Source of the DNA: Paenibacillus sp. BK033
GTDB lineage: Bacteria; Bacillota; Bacilli; Paenibacillales; Paenibacillaceae
Reading direction: 5' to 3'
Length of the DNA stretch: 64,000 nucleotides
Assembly (NCBI RefSeq): GCF_004345425.1
Contig: NZ_SLVP01000007.1
Coordinates: 186,001-250,000, forward strand
Below the pieces are notes generated by a model. It was not told the DNA's origin. It searched no databases and worked only from the letters and a program-made list of their open reading frames with translations. Position numbers and translations under genes: made by a program. Shown here one piece after another: positions 34,957 through 42,651 of this stretch; within the stretch, counting starts at the first letter, position 1; every line of letters starts with the position of its first letter.

Positions 34957-35038
34957 TGATTTATCCCTACCTTCTTTATAATTGCCTTCCTTCCTCGGAA
35001 GGCTACGTGATATAAGATAAGAAAACAATCTGAAAAGA

Positions 35039-36376
35039 TTATGAAATATTCGGAAGGGTTACCCGAAATGTTGTTCCTGTCTGCGGCTGAGTCCACACTT
35101 CAATCTTTGCGTGATGAGCATCCACAATTTGTTTAGCAATCGCAAGTCCAAGTCCCGTTCCTTCGGAACGGCGCGTGCGGGCTTTATCCATGCGGTAAAA
35201 CCGTTCAAATATATGTGGCAAGTGCTCATTCTCAATTCCGATCCCCGTATCCCTTACCGTGAAGGACGTCTTCTGTGCGCTCACATTCATTGCAACCATT
35301 ACCCTGCCGCCTTCACGATTGTACTGTATCGCATTTTCAACGAGGATGAGGATTAGTTGCCTTATTCTCACTTCATCCGCCTGAATCATTACATTATCCT
35401 CTGCAGCTCTTCCTTGGCTGGCATCCCATCCCAGAGATACATTCTTCGACGATGCAATTGGCTGAAGCTGCTCAATGACTTGGTTAATGGTATACCATAA
35501 AGAGAAACGTGAGACCGCTAGCTCAATCCGGCCACTGTCGCTGCGTGCAAGTACAAGCAGATTTTCAACAAGCCGGCTCATATGATGGATTTCACGCCCC
35601 GACTTCATAAGTACATGACGATGAAACTCCGGAAGCTTATCCCTTTGCTCATCAAGCACTTCATAGGCGGATCTCAATATACTTAGCGGCGTTCGGAGCT
35701 CATGAGACGCGTCACTGGTGAATTGCTCCTGCCTTTGGAAAGCATTCGCGATCGGTTTCATGGCCCGGCCAGCCAACAAATAACCTGCGATTCCGCCAGC
35801 TAACAGTAGAGCAAGAGCAAGCCCCGCGAACGCCCATCTTAATTGCGTAATCAGTGCAGTGTCATTCGTTATTTCCTGCGCGACGATAATCCTATATTCA
35901 TTGAGCTTCCCGCTTGATATGACCAACCCTCCCATTCGGAAGGTCCGACCATTCGCTCGGACATTATGATAGTCATGAGCAGGTTTTTCGAGAACACTTG
36001 GCAATAGCGCGTTCATGGGAAAAACCTCTTCTGCCGCTTCATCATTCAAACCCAGTTTATTTGCCGACGGGGATTCAAAAATGATTTGCCCATTCGGATC
36101 AACTAACCATGCCATTTGATCCAATTGCAAGCCTGAGGGAGCATATCCCTTCTCTGAATTCTCATAAGAATCGAACAAGACATCACCCTTTGGTGAGTCC
36201 AACAGCTTTTGCAATTCTGATTTGTACTGACCGCTTAACGTCGTAAGCTGATTATCCTCTGTCGTCGTCATCATATTCTGTACCATCCATAGCGAAAAAA
36301 CCGCAGTTATCATCAAGATAATACCTACGGTTAGCGAGAATTCACGCGTTAGACGTGTTCTTGTTTGTTTAAACAT
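35039..36376 (-). CDS. Sensor histidine kinase (OmpR-partner type)
   Basis: 445 residues: membrane helix ~15-33, extracellular sensor ~34-180, helix ~181-203, a short HAMP-like linker, HisKA with His225 in SDASHELRTPLSILR, and HATPase with NAIQYN, DTGIGIENEHLPHIFERFYR and GTGLGLAI. It overlaps the response regulator by 8 bases. The signal is unknown; the sensor has a PDC/PAS-like length and begins with an acid-rich segment. Confidence 0.92.
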   Translation of the reverse strand: MFKQTRTRLTREFSLTVGIILMITAVFSLWMVQNMMTTTEDNQLTTLSGQYKSELQKLLDSPKGDVLFDSYENSEKGYAPSGLQLDQMAWLVDPNGQIIFESPSANKLGLNDEAAEEVFPMNALLPSVLEKPAHDYHNVRANGRTFRMGGLVISSGKLNEYRIIVAQEITNDTALITQLRWAFAGLALALLLAGGIAGYLLAGRAMKPIANAFQRQEQFTSDASHELRTPLSILRSAYEVLDEQRDKLPEFHRHVLMKSGREIHHMSRLVENLLVLARSDSGRIELAVSRFSLWYTINQVIEQLQPIASSKNVSLGWDASQGRAAEDNVMIQADEVRIRQLILILVENAIQYNREGGRVMVAMNVSAQKTSFTVRDTGIGIENEHLPHIFERFYRMDKARTRRSEGTGLGLAIAKQIVDAHHAKIEVWTQPQTGTTFRVTLPNIS

Positions 36377-37058
36377 GTGCGCCCCCGTCCACTGTCAGCC
36401 GATAGCCAGCACCATATACACTTTGAATGCTTTTCGACTCAAAGGGCCCATCCAATTTCTTCCGAAGCAGTTTGATGGTGGCATCAACGACGTTTAGGGT
36501 AACATCCGAGCCGATCCCCCATACATGATCAAGCAGTTGCTCGCGTGACAAGACTTGTCCGGCATGACGCATCAAACAGACAAGCAATTGAAACTCGCGC
36601 CTCGTAAGTGAAATTGCCATACCTCCACGGTTTACTTCCAATCTGTTCAAATGTGCCGTTATGTCCCCAAGGGATATTATATCCGATTGATAACCACGTT
36701 CCTGACGACGGAATAAAGCGATAAGCCGTGCCTCCAGTTCTTCAAATGCAAAAGGCTTTATCATGTAGTCATCTGCACCGGCATGCAGTCCTTCCACCCT
36801 GTCTTGTACAGCATCTCTTGCTGTCAAAAGCAGAATTGGAGTGTGATCATCCTTACTTCGAATCTCCCTGACCAGTTCTAATCCAGTCATCTCGGGAAGC
36901 ATCCAATCCAGCACATAGACATCATAATGACCTTTTGTAATAACTTCTTTAGCTTGAGAGCCATCCTTTACCCAATCTACAACATGGTATCTTCGCTTCA
37001 ATTGATGCTCAGTTAACTCACCAAGCGTTTCATCGTCCTCCGCAAGCAAGACGCGCAT
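36369..37058 (-). CDS. OmpR/PhoB-family response regulator
   Basis: 229 residues. Receiver: EDD at 7-9, phospho-acceptor Asp51 in VLDWMLPEMTG, Thr and Lys in LLTARDAVQDR and MIKPFAF. The C-terminal winged helix shows ISLTRREFQLLVCLMRHAGQVLSREQLLDHVWG and VDATIKLLRKKLD. Partner of the kinase overlapping it downstream; the secreted repeat protein after the kinase may be part of its regulon. Confidence 0.94.
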   Translation of the reverse strand: MRVLLAEDDETLGELTEHQLKRRYHVVDWVKDGSQAKEVITKGHYDVYVLDWMLPEMTGLELVREIRSKDDHTPILLLTARDAVQDRVEGLHAGADDYMIKPFAFEELEARLIALFRRQERGYQSDIISLGDITAHLNRLEVNRGGMAISLTRREFQLLVCLMRHAGQVLSREQLLDHVWGIGSDVTLNVVDATIKLLRKKLDGPFESKSIQSVYGAGYRLTVDGGAHV

Positions 37059-37176
37059 TTTATCTTACCTCCTGCAACTTCATAGATCTTAAATATATCA
37101 ATAAACTATGAAATTAGTATGAAATGAGAAGCTGCCTTGCTGCCGCTTTATTCATGAAACTATCGTTTCCTCGTTA

Positions 37177-37284
37177 TCATATTATATTCTGAAGGGCTTG
37201 CAAGACAGCAGTAGCTCCAAAAAAGAATCCAATAATTAAAAACCCTGCAGGCTTTATTTTGTTCACAATTCGTACCGACATCAT
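37177..37284 (-). CDS. Possible 35-residue membrane peptide
   Basis: A frame starting with two ATG codons encodes a basic start (MMSVRIVNKIKPA) followed by one hydrophobic helix (GFLIIGFFFGATAVLQAL) and a stop. The ribosome site (GTAGAAAAG) is weak. The layout, basic end plus one helix, resembles short membrane peptides, and a similar broken gene is at 33287. Too short to be sure. Confidence 0.3.
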   Translation of the reverse strand: MMSVRIVNKIKPAGFLIIGFFFGATAVLQALQNII

Positions 37285-37367
37285 GATAATGCTTTTCTAC
37301 AAATTTACCATGAATGTAGTGCCACCCCAATACAATAATTTGTTCCAGTAAATTGTCCATTAACATA

Positions 37368-37400
37368 ACAAAGCTGCCGATCATTGGCCGGCAGCTTTGT
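37368..37400 (-). terminator. Terminator hairpin after the small membrane protein operon
   Basis: Perfect 12-bp inverted repeat ACAAAGCTGCCG / CGGCAGCTTTGT with a 9-base loop, 13 bases beyond the stop codon at 37414. The minus-strand tail TTATGTTAATGG is only moderately T-rich. Confidence 0.6.
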
Positions 37401-37413
37401 CACGTTTTACTAT

Positions 37414-37650
37414 TCAACTATCGTTCTTTCGCGATAGCCCTAAAACTGAAATTATAATAAATACCAATCCTATAAATAAAAACAATCCCCATGATTCGTA
37501 AGCCATCATTCGAATAAGTTCCCAACTGTTCGAAGGGCCGGAGTTCGGTCCTCTACTATATGGATAAGCATAGAAAAGCGGAATAGAAGCAATATATAGT
37601 ACTAGTGCTCCAATCAGTAGTAAGATTACACACGTAATATTTCTACTCAA
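37414..37650 (-). CDS. Small two-helix membrane protein of unknown function
   Basis: 78 residues from TTG 37650, chosen because GAGGTGATTCC sits just before it; the ATG at 37686 has no site. Two membrane helices are visible, about residues 5-25 and 52-70, with a PYSRGPNSGPSNSWE loop outside. It overlaps the upstream lipoprotein gene by 8 bases, so the two form an operon. No family recognised. Its last codons contain the motif CGAAAGAACGATAG, seen again at 33406. Confidence 0.6.
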   Translation of the reverse strand: MSRNITCVILLLIGALVLYIASIPLFYAYPYSRGPNSGPSNSWELIRMMAYESWGLFLFIGLVFIIISVLGLSRKNDS

Positions 37651-38020
37651 TGGAATCACCTCTTTTTTCCATTTTACCAAAACCATTCATTCGTTTACTT
37701 TTACCAACAACCGTTTTTTGGTCTAAAGCAATAAAGACTATAAGGTTTCCCGAAGAATTAGTCTCAGTGTGATTAAATGTAACGGAGTAAACTTCTTTTT
37801 TATTATAGTTAGTAGCAATTACAGATTTTATTTCGTCATCCACGGATACTTTCTTTACAATAGAATCTTTAGGGCTTACTGGTATTAATTTCGACTCTTC
37901 GTCAGAGAGGGCAGCGAATGCTACCATCTCAATAGGAGTTTCGCGTTGAGATTCATATGAGCCACAGCCTGCCATCGCCATTGTTAATATTAAGAGAAGT
38001 AGTAATGTAATATTTCTCAA
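37643..38020 (-). CDS. Small lipoprotein of unknown function
   Basis: 125 residues from TTG 38020, which has GGGAGGGATAGA upstream; a longer frame to 38086 has no site. The lipobox is MAMAGC with the Cys at about residue 19. The mature part (~105 residues) has a VSVDDEIKSVIATNYNKKEVYSVTF stretch and looks like a small beta/alpha domain. Unknown family. Overlaps the following membrane protein gene by 8 bases. Confidence 0.65.
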   Translation of the reverse strand: MRNITLLLLLILTMAMAGCGSYESQRETPIEMVAFAALSDEESKLIPVSPKDSIVKKVSVDDEIKSVIATNYNKKEVYSVTFNHTETNSSGNLIVFIALDQKTVVGKSKRMNGFGKMEKRGDSIE

Positions 38021-38131
38021 TCTATCCCTCCCGTCAATTTCTATTTTAATTTTTGACGCAATAGCCGCAGAAAAGTTACAATGCAATATTGAAGGAATCG
38101 ATTGAGCGGTAGAAAGTTTATTGTTATAAAC

Positions 38132-38533
38132 TCAAAATCTTTTGGCACTAACTGCAACCGGGATTAAGATAAGACGATCCAACCCATAAGCGCTTAGGGC
38201 TCCAACGCTATACCGGACCAAATCCGCGTAGAGGAATCCTCTCCCCAGAATTAGCCCGCCAAGCAGCGTGTTCCGGATACCGTTTATCCAGGTTGCCTGA
38301 TACAACTGACTGCACTCGATCACAACACAGATTCCAAGGCTAATTAGGATGGTTTGCAGAGAAGACATCCTAACTAGCAGAACACGCAAGCCGAAATAGA
38401 TCATGGCCGCCCATAAGGCATCGCCGAAATGCTTCGCTATAAAATGGGGAAGTACAGAGGCATATTCTCTCGACCCGATCCCTAGCAAGATGGCGACCAA
38501 GACCGCCAGGACGTATAACCCTCTAGATTTCAT
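38132..38533 (-). CDS. DUF2809 membrane protein
   Basis: 133 residues from ATG 38533 (AGAAGGGGATTTA upstream). Four hydrophobic segments. The order IGSREYASVLPHFIAKHFGDALWAAMIYFGLR, then VVIECSQLYQATWINGIRNTLLGGLILGRGF, matches DUF2809 proteins, a VanZ-like set of small integral membrane proteins without a known role. Single gene between other small genes on the same strand. Confidence 0.8.
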   Translation of the reverse strand: MKSRGLYVLAVLVAILLGIGSREYASVLPHFIAKHFGDALWAAMIYFGLRVLLVRMSSLQTILISLGICVVIECSQLYQATWINGIRNTLLGGLILGRGFLYADLVRYSVGALSAYGLDRLILIPVAVSAKRF

Positions 38534-38575
38534 TAAATCCCCTTCTCTCATGCACCAATAAATGACTTCATTGTA

Positions 38576-38971
38576 TCAGTCAGGAAACGTAATTTCTAAT
38601 GTTTTATCTTCTTGCTCTTCTCCTTTTAGAGTAATTGAAACTTTATCTTCTGTTACCCAATTAAAATCAAAATTTTCTGCATGAAGATTCTTTCCGTCGT
38701 TGATAATTCTCTCCTCGATATAAGGGCGAATATGTCCAACTTTTCCATAGTGAATTCGTATCGGAGCATTCGAAAAAAACGCGTTCTGACCTCGAACTCT
38801 AATTTCAATTTGATTTATTTTGTTAGGGGAGTTTTGAGTTAGTATTATTTTTTCCGCATAAAAAACTTGATAATATCCATAGCACAAAATAGCAATCAAT
38901 ATGGTTAAAATACAAAGAACAATAATCAAAGCACGATAGGGTTTCTTTTGACCTTCTAATCTGTCTGCCAT
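38576..38971 (-). CDS. Single-helix membrane protein of unknown function (DUF5412-like?)
   Basis: 131 residues: a basic cytoplasmic start, one helix at ~14-34 (LIIVLCILTILIAILCYGYY), then ~95 residues outside with IEIRVRGQNAFFSNAPIRIHYG. The segment SPNKINQIEIRVRG..PIRIHYG resembles DUF5412-type proteins, but I give this only as a possibility. No Cys in the outer part. Confidence 0.55.
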   Translation of the reverse strand: MADRLEGQKKPYRALIIVLCILTILIAILCYGYYQVFYAEKIILTQNSPNKINQIEIRVRGQNAFFSNAPIRIHYGKVGHIRPYIEERIINDGKNLHAENFDFNWVTEDKVSITLKGEEQEDKTLEITFPD

Positions 38972-39017
38972 TTAATACACCATCCTACGCTGATAAAGTA
39001 CCCGCAGAAACTCTTAC

Positions 39018-39830
39018 CTAAGGCGACTGTATTTTCCCAGCCAATGTTATTAAATATTCCAGATCCAGTGTACCTGGAGAGCCAATGGTGTAGAAATGAG
39101 CAGCTGTAATTAAATGCACTTGTTTTCGGCTAGGCGAATCTTCGATTACGGCCGTGCATCCGTTGATCTCCATGACTTTGACATCCTCCGATTTATACCA
39201 AGATTTTGTATCCTCAACTGCCGCTTGTACATCCTCAAACTTGTTACGAGATTGTGTAAATATAACTTCATGCTTATCATCGTTAAGCTGATAGATAACC
39301 AATATGGTTTCCCCATTAAGAGAAATTTGCCCATGCGCATCCACCAATTTAGTAATTTGGAGGGCAGACGAAGAAGTATGGGTATGGTGCAGAGATGGAT
39401 CTGCTAAATTCAAAGGGAGATGAATCGTATCCTTTACCATCGTTAGGTCTATTCGACCAGGAGTAGTTGAAACTTCCGATAGATCAACTGCACCAGGCAA
39501 TTGTTCGCCATCCGTATCCGTTAGTTCTGACCGTTTTTCTATTTCCTCAGAAGTTGCTTGTCCGCCTGAGTGTTCATCTTCTGTTATATTCGTATTCTGC
39601 TGAGAAATTGAAGAATGCATTGCCGTTTCACTTACTGTAAACAAAATCGCCACAACTACGATTAATGATGCCAGACTTGCGAAAGTCGCCTGACGCAACC
39701 TATTCTTCGCGGGAACGACTCCCAATTGAGTTGTGCGCAGCCTGATTTTTTGAATGAGTTCATTATCAAATTTTTGTTCCTTGAGAATATCCCCTTGTAA
39801 AGACTTATACCAATCAGGATCTGATTTCAT
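39018..39830 (-). CDS. Membrane protein paired with an ECF sigma factor (likely anti-sigma)
   Basis: 270 residues: a cytoplasmic N-terminus of ~45 residues, one membrane helix (~46-66, ATFASLASLIVVVAILFTVS), a Thr/Ser/Glu-rich linker and a C-terminal extracytoplasmic domain. Its start overlaps the end of the ECF sigma gene by 4 bases (ATGA type), the usual sigma/anti-sigma coupling. No HxxxCxxC zinc motif is seen, so it is not a ZAS-type anti-sigma factor; the class is unknown. Confidence 0.7.
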   Translation of the reverse strand: MKSDPDWYKSLQGDILKEQKFDNELIQKIRLRTTQLGVVPAKNRLRQATFASLASLIVVVAILFTVSETAMHSSISQQNTNITEDEHSGGQATSEEIEKRSELTDTDGEQLPGAVDLSEVSTTPGRIDLTMVKDTIHLPLNLADPSLHHTHTSSSALQITKLVDAHGQISLNGETILVIYQLNDDKHEVIFTQSRNKFEDVQAAVEDTKSWYKSEDVKVMEINGCTAVIEDSPSRKQVHLITAAHFYTIGSPGTLDLEYLITLAGKIQSP

Positions 39831-40360
39831 AAGTAATCCTCCCCCAATTGCACATTCATTTTCTTGCGGGCTTCGAACAATCGCGATCTTACCGTTCCTT
39901 GCGGAATGCCTAATACTTGAGCAATTTCCAGAATGGATAGTTGATATTTAGCGTGCAAAATAAGTATTTCTCTCGATTTTACAGGCAGCTTAAAGACATA
40001 CCTCCAAATATCATTTGTCGCTTCCTTATCGAAATAAGATTGCTCTGCTGAGACACTGTATTCGGTCCTATCTATTCTCTCAACTAGAAACACCTTACGA
40101 AAGAAGGCTGCCTTTCGATAGTTATAGCTGATGTTGCGTGTAATTTTGAGCAGCCACGTCTTGATTGAAGATTCATTGCGGAATGATGTGACATGCCTGA
40201 ACACCTGCAGAAAAACATCCTGCGTAATATCATCGGCCATGCTCTGATTCTTGACGATTGAATAAGCAAAGTTCCAAACCTCTTGCCCATAATCTCTCAT
40301 CAGTATATCGAAGGATACTTCATCCAAATTGACCAAATGCCTTAGGGACACTTCCAACAA
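39827..40360 (-). CDS. ECF-family RNA polymerase sigma factor
   Basis: 177 residues. Region 2: FDILMRDYGQEVWNFAYSIVKNQSMADDITQDVFLQVFRHVTSFRNESSIKTWLLKITRN; region 4: LPVKSREILILHAKYQLSILEIAQVLGIPQGTVRSRLFEARKKM. The start is TTG 40360 with GAGGTG 7 bases upstream. An IS1595-type element begins 64 bases upstream, between this gene and whatever promoter lay beyond 42150, so expression may have changed. Confidence 0.92.
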   Translation of the reverse strand: MLEVSLRHLVNLDEVSFDILMRDYGQEVWNFAYSIVKNQSMADDITQDVFLQVFRHVTSFRNESSIKTWLLKITRNISYNYRKAAFFRKVFLVERIDRTEYSVSAEQSYFDKEATNDIWRYVFKLPVKSREILILHAKYQLSILEIAQVLGIPQGTVRSRLFEARKKMNVQLGEDYL

Positions 40361-40416
40361 TTCTCATCACCTCAATATATAGACAATCCATATCTTTAAT
40401 TTGTTCGATTTTCTTT

Positions 40417-40424
40417 TTACGAAA
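40417..40424. repeat. Left 8-bp target site duplication
   Basis: TTACGAAA abuts the left inverted repeat at 40425. The same eight bases follow the right inverted repeat at 42143. Eight-base duplications are typical of IS1595-family elements. Confidence 0.92.
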
Positions 40425-40449
40425 GGCTATGTTAAACCTTAATGTTGAT
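40425..40449 (+). repeat. Left terminal inverted repeat of the IS
   Basis: Begins GGCTATGTTAAAC; the 25-base arm matches the reverse complement of 42118-42142 with three mismatches. The GG end is usual for IS1595-type elements. Confidence 0.92.
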
Positions 40450-40515
40450 ATTTGATTATTGCGAACAAGTGTTCTATAATAAAGGTAATATCACTTGTTC
40501 GGAGATGATTTATCT

Positions 40516-41652
40516 ATGGATTTAAAGGAACTGAAGAAGCTTGCTGCAACATTGGACGATAGCGGCAAACGCGAGCTTATCTACTTCTTGCAGTCCCGAA
40601 CCAAAGGCTTTTCGAATCCTGTTAGAGCAATTGATGAAATCCAAGAGCAGAAGCACAAAGATGGTTTTGTTTGTCCGCATTGCACAGCCCACGATGTCGT
40701 GCGGTTTGGGGAATATACTGTGCAAACGCGTGCTGGTGTGGTCAAACGGCAGCGTTACCGTTGTAAATCCTGTTTACAGACGTTTAACGACTTAACAAAT
40801 ACGCCTCTTCAGCGTACGCGTAGACCTCATCTTTGGGTTCGTTTCATTGAATTCATGATTGAGGGTTATTCGCTGCGGAAATGTGCCGATGAGTTGCTTG
40901 GCGAAGTTACGCATGTTACCTTGTTCTATTGGCGGCATAAGATTCTCGCCGCTCTGAAACAGATTCCAACCGAAGCATTCCAAGGTATCGTGGAAATGGA
41001 CGAAACCTATTTCCTGTTCTCTGAAAAAGGCAAGCGTAGCATCGCCGAACGCAAGCCGAGAAAACGCGGCGGAAAATCCAAATATCGAGGTATAAGCAAC
41101 GACCAGGTTTGCGTCCTCGTAGCCCGTGACCGTCAGAAGATGACCTACTCTGGCGTTCTTGGACGTGGGCGTATTAAGACAACCAAGTTGGATGAAGCGA
41201 TTGGCGGACATCTATCCGACTCAAACGTGCTTTGCACGGATTCGTGGAGGGCATTCTGCTCTTATGCGAATTCAAAAGGTTTGGCTCATTACCGATTCAA
41301 ATCCGATGGAAAACAGCGCGTCAAGGGCGTTTATCATATCCAAAACGTGAACAGCTATCATAGCCGCTTAAAGAAATGGATGGACCGCTTCAATGGTGTT
41401 GCAACCAAATATTTGCAACATTATTTGGCTTGGTTCCGTTATATAGACAGCAAGGAATATGAGAATACGGCACCGAATAAAAAACATATGTTGGTGAAAT
41501 CGTGTCTATTTACTGTGAATGATACGAATAAAAAGCTTAGACTGTCTGCTTATTCTTTATTGATATCGGACAGTATAGTACAACATTTGATGGTATTCCG
41601 CACCATAATTTATAGGGAATTAACGAAAGGTGGGATATATGCTTGCGGATAA
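40516..41652 (+). CDS. IS1595-family transposase
   Basis: 378 residues from ATG 40516 (GGAGATGA upstream). An N-terminal zinc ribbon (Cys53, Cys56, Cys83, Cys86: CPHC and CKSC) precedes the ISXO2-like DDE domain: Asp162 in VEMDET, Asp242 in CTDSWRAF, then HIQNVNSYHSRLKKW where Asn277 or 279 and Lys287 give the DDNK pattern. It cuts and pastes the element by the GG-ended repeats. The C-terminal ~55 residues beyond WFRYIDSKEYE are longer than in many relatives. The stop overlaps the passenger start by 10 bases. Confidence 0.93.
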   Translation: MDLKELKKLAATLDDSGKRELIYFLQSRTKGFSNPVRAIDEIQEQKHKDGFVCPHCTAHDVVRFGEYTVQTRAGVVKRQRYRCKSCLQTFNDLTNTPLQRTRRPHLWVRFIEFMIEGYSLRKCADELLGEVTHVTLFYWRHKILAALKQIPTEAFQGIVEMDETYFLFSEKGKRSIAERKPRKRGGKSKYRGISNDQVCVLVARDRQKMTYSGVLGRGRIKTTKLDEAIGGHLSDSNVLCTDSWRAFCSYANSKGLAHYRFKSDGKQRVKGVYHIQNVNSYHSRLKKWMDRFNGVATKYLQHYLAWFRYIDSKEYENTAPNKKHMLVKSCLFTVNDTNKKLRLSAYSLLISDSIVQHLMVFRTIIYRELTKGGIYACG

Positions 41653-42050
41653 TAATGGTTGTTGTTTTGCTAATGTGCTTCATTACGACAGGATGCAAAA
41701 AAGATGAATTAATAATTACGTCAGAGCAAATAAAAACTTCATTCGAGTCGAAAGATATTCAGTTATTTGAACCACAAGAGTTAAGTCCAGAAAATGTATT
41801 TATTAAGACTTTGAATAATGTCAGACCTGAATTTTACGCAATAAATGAAAATCAGTTAATTAGCTTTTATATCTATTCCTCCCACCAAGAAGCTGAAAAA
41901 GGACTAAAAGATTTCGAAGAGAGTACAGCAGCAACTGATTTGGTAAAGCATAGCGAATACCAAATAGCAAATGTACTATTATTTTATCAATACGCTACGA
42001 AGGATGAACGGGTCGAAGAAATAATGAAGAGATTAGAGGTTAAGAAGTAA
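41643..42050 (+). CDS. Passenger lipoprotein carried inside the IS
   Basis: 135 residues from TTG 41643, with AAAGGTGGG 8 bases upstream. Lipobox CFITTGC (Cys about residue 18) and a mature part of ~117 charged, helical residues. No match to a known family by eye. It begins within the last codons of the transposase, so both are probably made from one transcript. Role unknown: possibly host-benefit cargo, exclusion or a cell-envelope effect. It is AT-rich like the flanking small genes, not like the carbohydrate locus. Confidence 0.75.
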   Translation: MRIIMVVVLLMCFITTGCKKDELIITSEQIKTSFESKDIQLFEPQELSPENVFIKTLNNVRPEFYAINENQLISFYIYSSHQEAEKGLKDFEESTAATDLVKHSEYQIANVLLFYQYATKDERVEEIMKRLEVKK

Positions 42051-42076
42051 CCAAATGACACTCCCATGTCCTTAAT

Positions 42077-42106
42077 AAACCGCCTTATTCACTAAGGCGG
42101 TTTTCT
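42077..42106 (+). terminator. Terminator of the passenger gene
   Basis: Perfect 11-bp stem AAACCGCCTTA / TAAGGCGGTTT with loop TTCAC and a following TTC/TT tail, inside the right end of the IS. Confidence 0.85.
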
Positions 42107-42117
42107 TATGCTTATAA

Positions 42118-42142
42118 ATCAACAATAGAGTTTAACATAGCC
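42118..42142 (-). repeat. Right terminal inverted repeat of the IS
   Basis: Reverse complement begins GGCTATGTTAAAC and matches the left arm at 22 of 25 positions. It is followed at once by the TTACGAAA duplication. Confidence 0.92.
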
Positions 42143-42150
42143 TTACGAAA
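42143..42150. repeat. Right 8-bp target site duplication
   Basis: TTACGAAA, identical to 40417-40424, directly after the right end of the IS. Confidence 0.92.
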
Positions 42151-42185
42151 AAAAAGTGAAGTAAGCTGCCCGCTCTTCAACAAAA

Positions 42186-42214
42186 ACAGCAACCGATTAG
42201 ATGCCGGTTGCTGT
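42186..42214 (-). terminator. Terminator of the small lipoprotein gene
   Basis: ACAGCAACCG / CGGTTGCTGT 10-bp stem with 8-base loop; on the minus strand it is followed by TTTTTG. It lies 32 bases after the stop codon at 42246. Confidence 0.85.
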
Positions 42215-42245
42215 CATGAAGTTTTTAAACTGTAGTCGTCCGAAT

Positions 42246-42587
42246 TCAATTCAGAGGTCCCAGTTTTGAAGCTTTAAAATATTTTCCATTTACTTTTATT
42301 GCCATTTCTTGATTGTGATCCTTTCCACTTATTTCAAACAACTGACTTCCCGTTGGTAGACGTCGGTCATTTGAATCCCCATTTTTTTTCGGCATAGGAG
42401 TTACTTGTCTTTTAATTTCTCCAATCTGCTTGCCGATTTCTTCTACGGAAACTTCTTCTATCGAATATCCATACAGGATATTATTCCAAGCAACGGCGCT
42501 TGGATAACTATCCGATGAGTTCGATCCATTATTACTACAGCCTGCCGCCAAGAAAGACACCAACAAAACTAAGAATATCATCCTCAC
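42246..42587 (-). CDS. Small lipoprotein of unknown function
   Basis: 113 residues from GTG 42587 (AAAGGAG 8 bases upstream). Lipobox LAAGC, Cys about residue 17, then a Ser/Asn-rich linker and ~85 residues with LYGYSIEEVSVEEIGKQIGEIKRQV and a beta-type end (EMAIKVNGKYFKASK). Family not recognised. It stands alone with its own terminator. Confidence 0.65.
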   Translation of the reverse strand: MRMIFLVLLVSFLAAGCSNNGSNSSDSYPSAVAWNNILYGYSIEEVSVEEIGKQIGEIKRQVTPMPKKNGDSNDRRLPTGSQLFEISGKDHNQEMAIKVNGKYFKASKLGPLN

Positions 42588-42651
42588 CGGTTCCACTCCT
42601 TTACCAAACTAATGAAACTATATCCTATATATAGACAAAAATTTGTCCTCT

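Larger units (their letters stand above)
37059..37413. other. Gap with a possible small membrane peptide gene and a terminator
   Basis: This 355-base stretch has no established gene. It holds the candidate 35-residue ORF at 37177-37284, a strong hairpin at 37368-37400 and a relative of the motif CTATCGTT..TCG at 37160-37173. A longer minus-strand ORF (74 codons, 37160-37384) begins inside the hairpin with no ribosome site and looks spurious. Confidence 0.5.
40425..42142 (+). mobile_element. Complete IS1595-family insertion sequence with a passenger gene (1718 bp)
   Basis: The ends are 25-bp inverted repeats starting GGCTATGTTAAAC (22 of 25 positions match), flanked by an exact 8-bp duplication TTACGAAA. 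Inside are an intact zinc-ribbon/DDNK transposase (40516-41652) and a lipoprotein gene (41643-42050) with its own terminator. It lies between a small-lipoprotein gene and the ECF sigma gene. Intact ends, duplication and transposase suggest a recent or still mobile copy. Passenger genes are known for some IS1595 members. Confidence 0.93.

Noticed and set aside
37160..37384. A 74-codon minus-strand ORF in the gap before the OmpR-type regulator's other side
   Set aside because: It starts within the stem of a terminator hairpin, has no ribosome site and odd Trp/Cys content; the 35-codon frame inside is a slightly better candidate.
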